Assembly: GCF_000004195.4 (NCBI RefSeq)
Contig: NC_030679.2
Location: 147,508,243-147,572,242, forward strand
Origin: Xenopus tropicalis
Taxonomy: Eukaryota > Chordata > Amphibia > Anura > Pipidae
Direction of reading: 5' to 3'
DNA: 64,000 bases
In this document: positions 1 to 13,300 of the stretch, piece after piece
Position numbering within the stretch: position 1 is the stretch's first letter
How the letters are laid out: the number at the start of each line of letters is the position of its first letter
Position numbers and translations under genes: made by a program
The notes under the pieces: generated by a model
The model's input: the letters and a program-made list of their open reading frames with translations, nothing else
The model's database searches: none
What the model was told of the DNA's origin: nothing

Positions 1-619
1 AGTACTAATGGTAGGAATATTCTTCTCCTGTCTCTCCTCTCCCCGCAGCTTTCTCTCTCGCTGTCTCTCTCCCTCCCGCCTCTCTCATTCCGTCTCTCCC
101 CTCCCTCTCGACTGGTCTCTCTGTTTCCTGTCATTTTTTTTTTTTTTTTAACTTCTCACTGGACGAAGCCCAGGAACCAGAAGAAAACACATAGAGATCT
201 CCAACCAGCTAAGATCCAGCGCTCCTCTCATTCTGTGGGTTTCTCCTACCTGCGGGGCCCTCACCCACCTCCACCGCCCAACTCCGCTGCCGGGAATCCG
301 ACTCCGACTCTTGCCTCTGACATCTTTAGCGATACCCCCAGGGGAATATTTTTGGCTCAAAAAAATATATATATATACACCAAGTCTATGGTCTATAGGT
401 CACTGTATTATTCATTGGATGATATCCGAGGGGCCCAACAAGATGGCAGCTGTTCGGCCAACTAGCGTCACATCTCTCCGGAATGCCGCGGTCTTTTCGA
501 GACGGAATCTGGGACAGATTTTCTATCAAATCCAATGTGTGGATCTGGTTTATGTGGATCTTTAATATCATGGTGTCCCACAGGAGTCCATTGTCTTCTC
601 CTCCCAGTGATACTTGAAT
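1..619. other. Upstream flank, no gene seen
   Basis: The first 150 bases are pyrimidine-rich (CT runs, then a poly-T run). No exon with a convincing splice signal or recognisable protein was found. The short reading frames here overlap on both strands and resemble nothing I know. The segment at about 594-628 (ending GAATATTGT) recurs at about 953-987, so it belongs to the neighbouring tandem array. Confidence 0.5.
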
Positions 620-1185
620 ATTGTGCCCCTAACAGATCTGCTTGTACCCCTAACGGATCTGCTTGTACCCCTAACGGATCTGCTTGTACCCCTAACGGAT
701 CTGCTTGTGCCCCTAACGGATCTGCTTGTGCCCCTAACGGATCTGCTTGTACCCCAACGGATCTGCTTGTACCCCTAATGGATCTGTGTACCCCTAATGG
801 ATCTGCTTGTACCCGTAACGGATCTGCTTGTGCCCTAACGGATCTGCTTGTACCCCTAACGGATCTGCTTGTGCCCTAACGGATCTGCTTGTACCGCTAA
901 CGGATCTGCTTGTACCCCTAAGGGATCTGCTTGTACCCCTAACGGATCTGCTTGTCTTCTCCTCCCAGTGATACTAGAATATTGTACCCCTAACGGATCT
1001 GCTTGTACCCCTAACGGATCTGCTTGTACCCCTAACAGATCTGTTTGTACCTCTAACGGATCTGCTTGTACCCCTAACGGATCTGCTTGTACCCCTAACG
1101 GATCTGCTTGTACCCCTAACGGATCTGCTTGTACCCCTAAGGGATCTGCTTGTACCCCTAACGGATCTGCTTGTACCGCCCTGGC
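620..1185. repeat. 21-bp minisatellite upstream of tnfsf12
   Basis: The unit CCCCTAACGGATCTGCTTGTA is repeated about 25 times with point variants (for example AACAGATCT, TAAGGGATC) and one interruption at about 953-987. Because 21 is a multiple of three the array is open in several frames on both strands. It ends about 200 bp before the tnfsf12 start codon, so it lies in or next to the promoter/5' leader. Confidence 0.95.
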
Positions 1186-1380
1186 CTGCGGTGCTGCCAT
1201 TGTGATTTACTCTCCGGTGCCTATTTATAGCAGTCATGGAATTAGTCAGTGATTTATATGGATGTGAGTATGATTACGAAAGTCTGGCGTATGGAGACGA
1301 CGCAGATTTTGGATATTTATATTGCAATTCGGACGAGCCAAGAAGCCCATAAGTTACAGGGGAGTTGCAGTAAAGTGACA

Positions 1381-4300
1381 ATGAGTCGCTGGCGTAAAAA
1401 AGGCGCTGGAAAGCGTACCCTGCTGCTGCTTATTCTCCTGGCCTTGGTATTGGGGGGCACGGCGCTCTGCTTGGCCTCTGTCAACCTGATACTGACCACC
1501 ACAGAATGGGGCAAGAGTCTACACCAAGGACAGGTGCTACTGCATCAGGTAAGGGAATCAGCCAATCGTGGAATAGATCCAGTACAGTAGCTGAATTGCT
1601 TGTATATTAGTTGGCCAATCTTGGAATAAATCCAGCACAGCAGCCCAATGGTGTGTATGTCAGTTGGCCAATCATGGAGTAGATCCAGAACAGCAGCCGA
1701 ATGGTGTGTGTTAGTTGGCCAATTATTGAGTAGATCCAGAACAGCAGCCGAATGGTGTGTGTTAGTTGGCCAATTATTGAGTAGATCCAGAACAGCAGCC
1801 GAATGGTGTGTGTGTTAGTTGGCCAATTATTGAGTAGATCCAGAACAGCAGCCGAATGGTGTGTATGTTAGTTGGCCAATCATGGAGTAGATCCAGGACA
1901 GCAGCCGAATGGTGTGTGTTAGTTGGCCAATTATTGAGTAGATCCAGAACAGCAGCCGAATGGTGTGTATGTTAGTTGGCCAATCATGGAGTAGATCCAG
2001 TACAGCAGCAGCCAAATGGTGTGTATGTTAGTTGGCCAATCATGGAGTAGATCCAGTACAGCAGCAGCCGAATGGTGTGTATGTTGTTTGGCCAATCATG
2101 GAGTAGATCCAGAACAGCAGCCAAATGGTGTGTATGTTAGTTGGCCAATCATGGAGTAGATCCAGTACAGCAGCCCAATGGTGTTTATGTTGTTTGGCCA
2201 GTCATGGAGTATATCCAGAACAGCAGCTGAATGGCATTTACATCAGTTGGCCAATCATGGAATAGTTGACCTTTATGATCCATAGGTATGACAAAGTAAC
2301 AGAAGCATTTTGATTAATAATACAAAACACCATTCTGGGCAACTTCCCAATATAAATTATACATTTTCAATAATATGGGGCTAAAAATGGCAGAAAATGG
2401 CCATTCAAACCTTACCCCACACCCCACACAAGTAAATGATTCCCAAGTCCCAAAACTGCCTCTGGCAAAGCATTGACTCTCAAACAGCAGCATATGTGGA
2501 ACTCACCGACACTCCTGTACTGCTGTAAGGGCATTGAGGGATCATGTATTGGTAATAGGGCCCGACAGTAGCCCCTTAATCTGCCCAATAAGTCACCTTA
2601 TACCCTTAAATAATCCAGTTAGCCACCACAGATTCCTAAATCGTACAGGCCACCACCACTGTACTAATATTAGGCACAGTACAACAGCACTGTGGATCAT
2701 CAAAGATCACTAACAAGATAGTGGGCCACCAAAGACCCATCATGAGAACAATGATTATCAAAGATCACTAACGAGCATTGAGGGCCACCAAAGACCCATC
2801 ATGAGAACAATGATTATCAAAGATCACTAACGAGCATTGAGGGCCACCAAAGACCCATCATGAGAACAATGATTATCAAAGATCACTAACGAGCATTGAG
2901 GGCCACCAAAGACCCATCATGAGAACAATGATTATCAAAGATCACTAACGAGCATTGAGGGCCACCAAAGACCCATCATGAGAACAATGATTATCAAAGA
3001 TCACTAACGAGCATTGAGGGCCACCAAAGACCCATCTTGAGAACAATGATTATCAAAGATCACTAACGAGCATTGAGGGCCTCCAAAGACCCATCATGAG
3101 AACAGTGATCATCAAAGATCACTAACGAGCATTGAGGGCCACCAAAGACCCATCATGAGAATAGTGATCATCAGAGATCACTAACGAGCATTGAGGGCCA
3201 CCAAAGACCCATCATGAGAATAGTGATCATCAAAGATCACTAACGAGCATTGAGGGCCACCAAAGACCCATCATGAGAACAGTGATCATCAAAGATCACT
3301 AACGAGCATTGAGGGCCACCAAAGACCCATCATGAGAACAGTGATCATCAGAGATCACTAACGAGCATTGAGGGCCACCAAAGACCCATCATGAGAATAG
3401 TGATCATCAAAGATCACTAACGAGCATTGAGGGCCACCAAAGACCCATCATGAGAACAGTGATCATCAAAGATCACTAACGAGCATTGAGGGCCACCAAA
3501 GACCCATCATGAGAACAGTGATCATCAAAGATCCCTAATGAGCATTGAGGGCCACGAAAGACCCATCATGAGAACAGTGATCATCAAAGATCACTAACGA
3601 GCATTGAGGGCCACCAAAGACCCATCATGAGAACAGTGATCATCAAAGATCACTCATGAGTATAGTGGACCATCAAACATCACTAGTAAATAAAAAGGAC
3701 CACCAAAGACCATTAAGGAGTATAATAGACCATTAGTGATCTCTAAAAAAGCACAGTAGGCCACCAGATCTCTAATCAGTAAAGTGGACCTCCAAAGACC
3801 ATTAGTGAATACACTGGGCTACTAGATGACTTGTTAGTTCTATGGACCTCCAAAGTGACCAAATGTCACTCAAGCTATTTGTTGAGCAGCTCTCCGGTTT
3901 GTAATTTTATCAGCTGTATGGTTGCTAGGGTCCCAATCACCATAGCAACCAAGCAGTGGTGTGAGTGAAACCCTGGCATATGAACAGGAGAGGCCTGAAT
4001 AGAAAGATACGTAATAAAACTTAGACTTGAGAGGGAAAAATAAAAGTAAATGTAATCAAGGGATGTCTGGAAGTTGCCTAGAATGACATTTAGGGTTTAT
4101 ATCCCCTTTAATGTGCCCCTTTGCCACCCCTGTAAGCAGCCAATACTGGCAGTGTGAGTGTGGGGCCGGGTTTAGTGTATGTCTGTGGGGCGGCCCCACA
4201 TGGGGGCCCAGGAATAACGGGGGCCGGCCGGAGGGGCAAGGGGGGACATGGGAAGCTCAGGCACGGATAATGCTGACACAGGGCTCTGGGCTCAGCCGTT

Positions 4301-7300
4301 ACCCCGGCAACTCATGTGCATCAGTGTGGGGCCCGCCCCTGGCCCTGTGGGAAATGCAGCATCTGGCACAGATTAGCGCCCAACACATGTTCTTGCCTGT
4401 CAGTTATCTAATCAGGCAGTTAGCACAACCGCGGCTTGGCAACGGGGACACGGATACTCTGGCGCCTTACGCTTCTCTATTGGCAGCCACGTAAGGGGCC
4501 GGCGCACGTGTTATATACAGGCCAAAACCTTGCGTTAGAGCTGCTGGGGGATAAAGGCAATGAAACCGATTAGAGGTTTAGTGTGAGGGTATGTTGGTGT
4601 TAGTGTGAGGGTATGTCGGCGTTAGAGCGCTGTTAGTGTGAGGGTATGTTGGTGTTAGAGTGCTGTTAGTGTGAGGGTATGTTGGTGTTAGAGTGCTGTT
4701 AGTGTGAGGGTATGTTGGTGTTAGAGCGCTGTTAGTGTGAGGGTATGTTGGTGTTAGAGCGCTGTTAGTGTGAGGGTATGTTGGTGTTAGAGTGCTGTTA
4801 GTGTGAGGGTATGTTGGTGTTAGAGTGCTGTTAGTGTGAGGGTATGTTGGTGTTAGAGCGCTGTTAGTGTGAGGGTATGTCGGCGTTAGAGCGCTGTTAG
4901 TGTGAGGGTATGTTGGTGTTAGAGCGCTGTTAGTGTGAGGGTATGTTGGTGTTAGAGCGCTGTTAGTGTGAGGGTATGTTGGTGTTAGAGCGCTGTTAGT
5001 GTGAGGGTATGTTGGTGTTAGAGCGCTGTTAGTGTGAGGGTATGTTGGTGTTAGAGCGCTGTTAGTGTGAGGGTATGTTGGTGTTAGAGCGCTGTTAGTG
5101 TGAGGGTATGTTGGTGTTAGAGCGCTGTTAGTGTGAGGGTATGTTGGCGTTAGAGCGCTGTTAGTGTGAGGGTATGTTGGTGTTAGAGCGCTGTTAGTGT
5201 GAGGGTATGTTGGCGTTAGAGCGCTGTTAGTGTGAGGGTATGTTGGCGTTAGAGCGCTGTTAGTGTGAGGGTATGTTGGTGTTAGAGCGCTGTTAGTGTG
5301 AGGGTATGTTGGCGTTAGAGCGCTGTTAGTGTGAGGGTATGTTGGTGTTAGAGCGCTGTTAGTGTGAGGGTATGTTGGTGTTAGAGCGCTGTTAGTGTGA
5401 GGGTATGTTGGTGTTAGAGCGCTGTTAGTGTGAGGGTATGTTGGTGTTAGAGCGCTGTTAGTGTGAGGGTATGTTGGCGTTAGAGCGCTGTTAGTGTGAG
5501 GGTATGTTGGTGTTAGAGCGCTGTTAGTGTGAGGGTATGTTGGTGTTAGAGCGCTGTTAGTGTGAGGGTATGTTGGTGTTAGAGCGCTGTTAGTGTGAGG
5601 GTATGTTGGCGTTAGAGCGCTGTTAGTGTGAGGGTATGTTGGTGTTAGAGCGCTGTTAGTGTGAGGGTATGTTGGCGTTAGAGCGCTGTTAGTGTGAGGG
5701 TATGTTGGTGTTAGAGCGCTGTTAGTGTGAGGGTATGTCGGCGTTAGAGCGCTGTTAGTGTGAGGGTATGTTGGTGTTAGAACGCTGTTAGTGTGAGGGT
5801 ATGTCGGCGTTAGAGCGCTGTTAGTGTGAGGGTATGTTGGTGTTAGAGCGCTGTTAGTGTGAGGGTATGTCGGCGTTAGAGCGCTGTTAGTGTGAGGGTA
5901 TGTTGGTGTTAGAGCGCTGTTAGTGTGAGGGTATGTTGGTGTTAGAGCGCTGTTAGTGTGAGGGTATGTCGGCGTTAGAGCGCTGTTAGTGTGAGGGTAT
6001 GTCGGCGTTAGAGCGCTGTTAGTGTGAGGGTATGTCGGCGTTAGGGCGCTGTTAGTGTGAGGGTATGTCGGCGTTAGAGCGCTGTTAGTGTGAGGGTATG
6101 TCGGCGTTAGGGCGCTGTTAGTGTGAGGGTATGTCGGCGTTAGAGCGCTGTTAGTGTGAGGGTATGTTGGTGTTAGAGCGCTGTTAGTGTGAGGGTATGT
6201 CGGTGTTAGAGCGCTGTTAGTGTGAGGGTATGTTGGTGTTAGAGCGCTGTTAGTGTGAGGGTATGTCGGTGTTAGAGCGCTGTTAGTGTGAGGGTATGTT
6301 GGTGTTAGAGCGCTGTTAGTGTGAGGGTATGTTGGCGTTAGAGCGCTGTTAGTGTGAGGGTATGTTGGTGTTAGAGCGCTGTTAGTGTGAGGGTATATTG
6401 GTCTTTGAGAACTATTAGTTGCAAATAGCAAACCAAGGCAGTTAGAGCTCCCCTAGAGGCTGCCACAGGTAATGCAGAACTTTCATTCCCCACTATCAGC
6501 TACACACAGGCATGTATGTATATTATATGTATGTAACGCAGGGAACTCTGTGTTTTCTCTTTAAAGGATTTGCCCCCCCAGCAGCAGCAGCTGGACTCCG
6601 ACACTCAGGTGAGACCCCCATATATATAAATGGGACAGTGTGTCTGTACGGAGACCCCTACACCTCCCTGTGCTACTGTGCCGGGCACAGCATTGTGTGT
6701 ATATATATACTGTATATCAGAAGCATTGTGTGTATATATATATACTGTATATCAGAAGCATTGTGTATATATATATATACTGTATATCAGAAGCATTGTG
6801 TGTGTATATATATATACTGTATATCAGAAGCATTGTGTATATATATATATATACTGTATATCAGAAGCATTGTGTGTATATATATATATACTGTATATCA
6901 GAAGCATTGTGTATATATATATATATACTGTATATCAGAAGCATTGTGTGTATATATATATATACTGTATATCAGAAGCATTGTGTATATATATATATAT
7001 ACTGTATATCAGAAGCATTGTGTATATATATATATATACTGTATATCAGAAGCATTGTGTGTATATATATATATACTGTATATCAGAAGCATTGTGTATA
7101 TATATATATATACTGTATATCAGAAGCATTGTGTGTATATATATATATACTGTATATCAGAAGCATTGTGTATATATATATATATACTGTATATCAGAAG
7201 CATTGTGTATATATATATATATACTGTATATCAGAAGCATTGTGTATATATATATATACTGTATATCAGAAGCATTGTGTGTGTATATATATATATACTG

Positions 7301-10300
7301 TATATCAGAAGCATTGTGTGTGTATATATATATACTGTATATCAGAAGCATTGTGTGTATATATATATATACTGTATATCAGAAGCATTGTGTGTATATA
7401 TATATATACTGTATATCAGAAGCATTGTGTATATATATATATACTGTATATCAGAAGCATTGTGTGTATATATATATATACTGTATATCAGAAGCATTGT
7501 GTGTATATATATATATACTGTATATCAGAAGCATTGTGTATATATATATATACTGTATATCAGAAGCATTGTGTGTATATATATATACTGTATATCAGAA
7601 GCATTGTGTGTATATATATATATACTGTATATCAGAAGCATTGTGTGTATATATATATATACTGTATATCAGAAGCATTGTGTATATATATATATACTGT
7701 ATATCAGAAGCATTGTGTGTATATATATACTGTATATCAGAAGCATTGTGTATATATATATATATATACTGTATATCAGAAGCATTGTGTATATATATAT
7801 ATATATACTGTATATCAGAAGCATTGTGTGTGTATATATATATATATACTGTATATCAGAAGCATTGTGTGTATATATATATACTGTATATCAGAAGCAT
7901 TGTGTGTATATATATATATACTGTATATCAGAAGCATTGTGTGTATATATATACTGTATATCAGAAGCATTGTGTGTATATATATATACTGTATATCAGA
8001 AGCATTGTGTATATATATATACTGTATATCAGAAGCATTGTGTATATATATATACTGTATATCAGAAGCATTGTGTGTATATATATATACTGTATATCAG
8101 AAGCATTGTGTGTATATATATATATACTGTATATCAGAAGCATTGTGTGTATATATATATATACTGTATATCAGAAGCATTGTGTGTGTATATATATATA
8201 CTGTATATCAGAAGCTGTATATAGACCCCTACACCTCCCTGTGCTACTGTGCCGGGCACAGCATTGTGTATATATATATACTGTATATCAGAAGCATTGT
8301 GTGTGTATATATATATACTGTATATCAGAAGCATTGTGTATATATATATACTGTATATCAGAAGCATTGTGTGTGTATATATATATATACTGTATATCAG
8401 AAGCATTGTGTATATATATATATATACTGTATATCAGAAGCTGTATATAGACCCCTACACCTCCCTGTGCTACTGTGCCGGGCACAGCATTGTGTATATA
8501 TATATACTGTATATCAGAAGCATTGTGTGTGTATATATATATACTGTATATCAGAAGCATTGTGTATATATATATACTGTATATCAGAAGCATTGTGTGT
8601 GTATATATATATATACTGTATATCAGAAGCATTGTGTATATATATATATATACTGTATATCAGAAGCTGTATATAGACCCCTACACCTCCCTGTGCTACT
8701 GTGCCGGGCACAGCATTGTGTATATATATATACTGTATATCAGAAGCATTGTGTGTATATATATATACTGTATATCAGAAGCATTGTGTGTGTATATATA
8801 TATACTGTATATCAGAAGCATTGTGTGTATATATATATATATACTGTATATCAGAAGCATTGTGTGTATATATATATACTGTATATCAGAAGGAAAGCTC
8901 ATTAGAGGAATGGCTCACTGTATAAACCTTATTGCCCCCAACAGATCTATTACCAGAATGTATGGGAGAAGCAGCAATATCTGTACCAGAAGCTGAGGGA
9001 GAAGAGCCGGCCCAAGCGCGCAGGTAGCCAATGGGCGGATGTGTTAGTGCCGGGGGTAGCGAGGCCTCGCCCTGTACGTGGGGCACAGTCAGTAAATAAT
9101 ATTATCTGCCCTTTCCTTCCTTGCAGCAAAAAACAGAAACAAACGTAAAACCCTACTGAGTGCAGCTCATTATGAAGGTTTGTGCCCCATATACCCCTCC
9201 CTATTGCCCCATATACCCCTCCCTATTGCCCCATATACCCCCTCCCTATTGCCCATACCCTCCTATTGCCCCATATACCCCTCCCTATTGCCCCATATAC
9301 CCCCTCCCTATTGCCCCATATACCCCTCCCTATTGCCCCATATACCCCCTCCCTATTGCCCCATATACCCCCTCCCTATTGCCCCATATACCCCTCCCTA
9401 TTGCCCCATATACCCCTCCCTATTGCCCCATATACCCCTCCCTATTGCCCCATATACCCCCTCCCTATTGCCCCATATACCCCCTCCCTATTGCCCCATA
9501 TACCCCCTCCCTATTGCCCCATATACCCCCTCCCTATTGCCCCATATACCCCTCCCTATTGCCCCATATACCCCTCCCTATTGCCCCATATACCCCCTCC
9601 CTATTGCCCCATATACCCCCTCCCTATTGCCCCATATACCCCCTCCCTATTGCCCCATATACCCCTCCCTATTGCCCCATATACCCCCTCCCTATTGCCC
9701 CATATACCCCTCCCTATAATTGCCCCATATACCCCTCCCTGTAATTCCTCCTATTGCCCCATATACCCCTCCCTATAACTCCTCCTATTGCTCCATATAA
9801 CCCCTCCCTATAACTCCTCCTATTGCTCCATATACCCCTCCCTATAACTCCTCCTATTGCTCCATATAACCCCTCCCTATAACTCCTCCTATTGCTCCAT
9901 ATACCCCTCCCTATAACTCCTCCTATTGCTCCATATACCCCTCCCTATAACCCCTCCTATTGCTCCATATACCCCTCCCTATAACTCCTCCTATTGCTCC
10001 ATATACCCCTCCCTATATCTCCTCCTATTGCTCCATATACCCCTCCCTATAACCCCTCCTATTGCTCCATATAACCCCTCCCTATATCTCCTCCTATTGC
10101 TCCATATACCCCTCCCTATAACTCCTCCTATTGCTCCATATAACCTCTCCCTATAACCCCTCCTATTGCTCCATATACCCCTCCCTATAACTCCTCCTAT
10201 TGCTCCATATACCCCTCCCTATAACCCCTCCTATTGCTCCATATACTCCTCCCTATAACTCCTCCTATTGCTCCATATACCCCTCCCTATAACTCCTCCT

Positions 10301-13300
10301 ATTGCTCCATATACCCCTCCCTATAACCCCTCCTATTGCTCCATATACTCCTCCCTATAACTCCTCCTATTGCTCTATATACCCGTCCTATAACTCCTCC
10401 TATTGCTCCATATAACCCCTCCCTATATCTCCTCCTATTGCTCCATATACCCCTCCCTATAACTCCTCCTATTGCTCCATATAACCCCTCCCTATAACTC
10501 TAATTGGTCCTCCTGTACCATCCCCATCTCTTAACTCTTATTTCTCTTAACCACTCCTCCCTCTACCTCCAACTAGCTCCGCCCACTGCCCCACATAGTC
10601 CCCAGTTATAGCTCCCCCTATTGCCTCTCTGACATCTTGTTTCTTTGCAGTCAGATTACCCAGAGGCTTGGGTCAGACAGAGATGAATGCAGGTAAGTAC
10701 ACAGTCCCCTGTTGAAACCCTGAATGGGCCATACAACTGAAATATCAGCTACTGACCCATAATCCTTATTCCTTTTGCAGACAAAAATGGTACAATCCTG
10801 CATTGGGCGGAGGTGCCTCTGAATTCCAGCAGCCCAATCCAGTATGATGGCAAGAGGGGCGAGTTCATAGCCAACCAGAGAGGACTGTACTATCTGTACT
10901 GCCAGGTAAGCACTCACTGCTCCGGCCTATTAACCCCCCCCACTCCCCATATAATTGCTTTATTATACTTTCTAGCACATATTTTGTTTGAAGGAGCAGT
11001 AATATCTGTATAATTACATTTATGCTACAAAAATCCCTCTAAAGCAGGGGTGTCGAACTCAATCAGAGAAGGGGCTAAAATCTAAAATCCAGCCTAAATC
11101 TTGGGCCGAATGGTTTACTGAACAGTCAGAAACTGACAATGTTAACCAGAAATGTGGAACAATCTTTTCCTTAACAGTGCTGTTAACCAACTCACATGCT
11201 ATCAAGCAAACCATAGCCCCCCATACCCCCCATAGACAGTAGCCCCCACACACAGTACCCCCAATTGCCCCCATAGAAAGTACCCCCAATTGCCCCCATA
11301 AACAGTACCCTCCATAGACAGTAGCCCCCACACAAAGTGCCCCCAATTGCCTCATACACAGTACCCCCCATAAACAGTAGCCCCCACACACAGTGCCCCC
11401 AATTGCCCCCATAGAAAGTACCCCCAATTGCCCCCATAAACAGTACCCTCCATAGACAGTAGCCCCCACACAAAGTGCCCCCAATTGCCTCATACACAGT
11501 ACCCCCCATAAACAGTAGCCCCCACACACAGTACCCCCAATTGCCCCCATAAACAGTACCCCCAATTGCCCCCATAAACAGTACCCTCCATAGACAATAG
11601 CCCCCACACAAAGTGCCCCCAATTGCCTCATACACAGTACCCCCCCATAGACAGTAGCCCCCACACAAAGTGCCCCCAATTGCCTCATACACAGTACCCC
11701 CCATAAACAGTAGCCCCCACACACAGTACCCCCAATTGCCCCCATAAACAGTACCCCCAATTGCCCCCATAAACAGTACCCTCCATAGACAATAGCCCCC
11801 ACACAAAGTGCCCCCAATTGCCTCATACACAGTACCCCCCATAGACAGTAGCCCCCACACACAGTGCCCCCAATTGCCCCCATAGAAAGTACCCCAAATT
11901 GCCCCCATAAACAGTAGCCTCCATAGACAGTAGCCCCCACACAAAGTGCCCCCAATTGCCTCATACACAGTACCCCCCATAAATAGTAGCCCCCACACAC
12001 AGTGCCCCCAATTGCCCCCATAAACAGTACCCCCAATTGCCCCCATAAACAGTACCCTCCATAGACAATAGCCCCCACACAAAGTGCCCCCAATTGCCTC
12101 ATACACAGTACCCCCCATAAACAGTAGCCCCCACACACAGTACCCCCAATTGCCCCCATAAACAGTACCCCCAATTGCCCCCATAAACAGTACCCTCCAT
12201 AGACAATAGCCCCCACACAAAGTGCCCTCAATTGCCTCATACACAGTACCCCCCATAGACAGTAGCCAGCCCGCACACACGGAGCCCCCACAGAAAGTAC
12301 CCCCAACAGACCAGTGATGTCGGCGGCTCCTTCTCTCTTATGCCGCGGCAACAGGCACTACTATAAGGTTGCGCCTCGTCGCTGACGTGTGACGTCATAC
12401 GCACGGGCGCAACCTTATAAAAGGGCCTGTTGCCGCGGCATAAGAGAGAAGGAGCCGCTGGCGAAGACTTAGGGAGCGGCGGTACTGCGCATGCATAATA
12501 GATTGGCCGTCGAGATCACAAGCCTCCTATGACAGCGCCGTGCGGGCCACATTGCAAGGCCTGGCGGGCCGAATTTGGCCCGCGGGCCTTGTGTTTGACA
12601 TGAGTGCTCTAAAGCTATAAATATTGCTGTAATGCCCCATACTCACCAGTAGGTGGAACCATATGGCCGCAAAGTGCTCTCATTACTCACAAACTAATAG
12701 CAAATCTTCCAAAACCTAAAGCTCCTCCCCCCGGAGAACTAAGAACCAGGAAGGAAAGTAATAGGTAGGTAGAATCCTACTGGGTTTACAGTGATTTTTA
12801 GGAGGTATGGAGATCCAAATTATGGAAATATCCCTTATACGAAGCAACCCCAGGTCCCAAAGCATTCCAGATAATAGATCCTATACCTGAACAACTTTCA
12901 AAATTCGCCACCACAGCTTAAGGGCTGCCACCATAAATATGGGACACAGTCCAATCAGTGGAATGAAGATAGTGTGTGTGAGACTCCAAGCCAGCCTTGG
13001 AGGACAAACCATTGGTCTGGACCCCTTAGCTCATAACAAGGTCAAAGATATGGGAAAAAATGTCCTTTTTTTTTAGCCTTAATTACAAAATATATTGGGC
13101 AGAGAAAGGGTTTTCATTCTGACCTCAAAGCTAGACTTTCAGGTGTATCTAAGACCACAAATAGGTATTTTCTCCAAATCTAAGCCCAACTGGCCTTCAG
13201 GCTGAGGTCTATCTCCAGGACACGCCCCCTGGGAGCCAGCCCCACAGACTTCCAACCACTGCCCTAAGAGAATGATTTGTCGATGAAGTGCTTAATTGCT

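Larger units (their letters stand above)
11045..12606. mobile_element. hAT-type MITE, 1.56 kb, with perfect 8-bp target duplication
   Basis: The element starts CAGGGGTGTCGAACTC and ends TTTGACATGAGTG, imperfect inverted termini of the hAT class. It is bounded by the direct repeat CTCTAAAG at 11037-11044 and 12607-12614. The interior carries a large minisatellite and a long palindrome and has no transposase. It lies in tnfsf12 intron 6. Confidence 0.85.

Noticed and set aside
1249..1380. N-terminal extension of tnfsf12 from an upstream in-frame ATG
   Set aside because: The extension adds 44 residues with no family counterpart; the ATG at 1381 gives the expected short basic cytoplasmic tail.
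2695..3665. CRISPR-like regularity
   Set aside because: Direct repeats are continuous with no unique spacers, and the genome is eukaryotic; the same holds for all other arrays in the window.
4578..6431. 617-codon reverse-strand reading frame with an 11-residue repeat
   Set aside because: It is the 33-bp minisatellite read in an open frame; no start context, no non-repeat domain, and it lies in a tnfsf12 intron.
6512..8996. Several 170-678 codon frames rich in YIYCISEALC and similar
   Set aside because: All are phases of one AT-rich minisatellite; the multiple overlapping open frames on both strands follow from the unit.
11059..12351. 430-codon and 362-codon reverse frames
   Set aside because: They are the minisatellite inside the hAT MITE, not genes.
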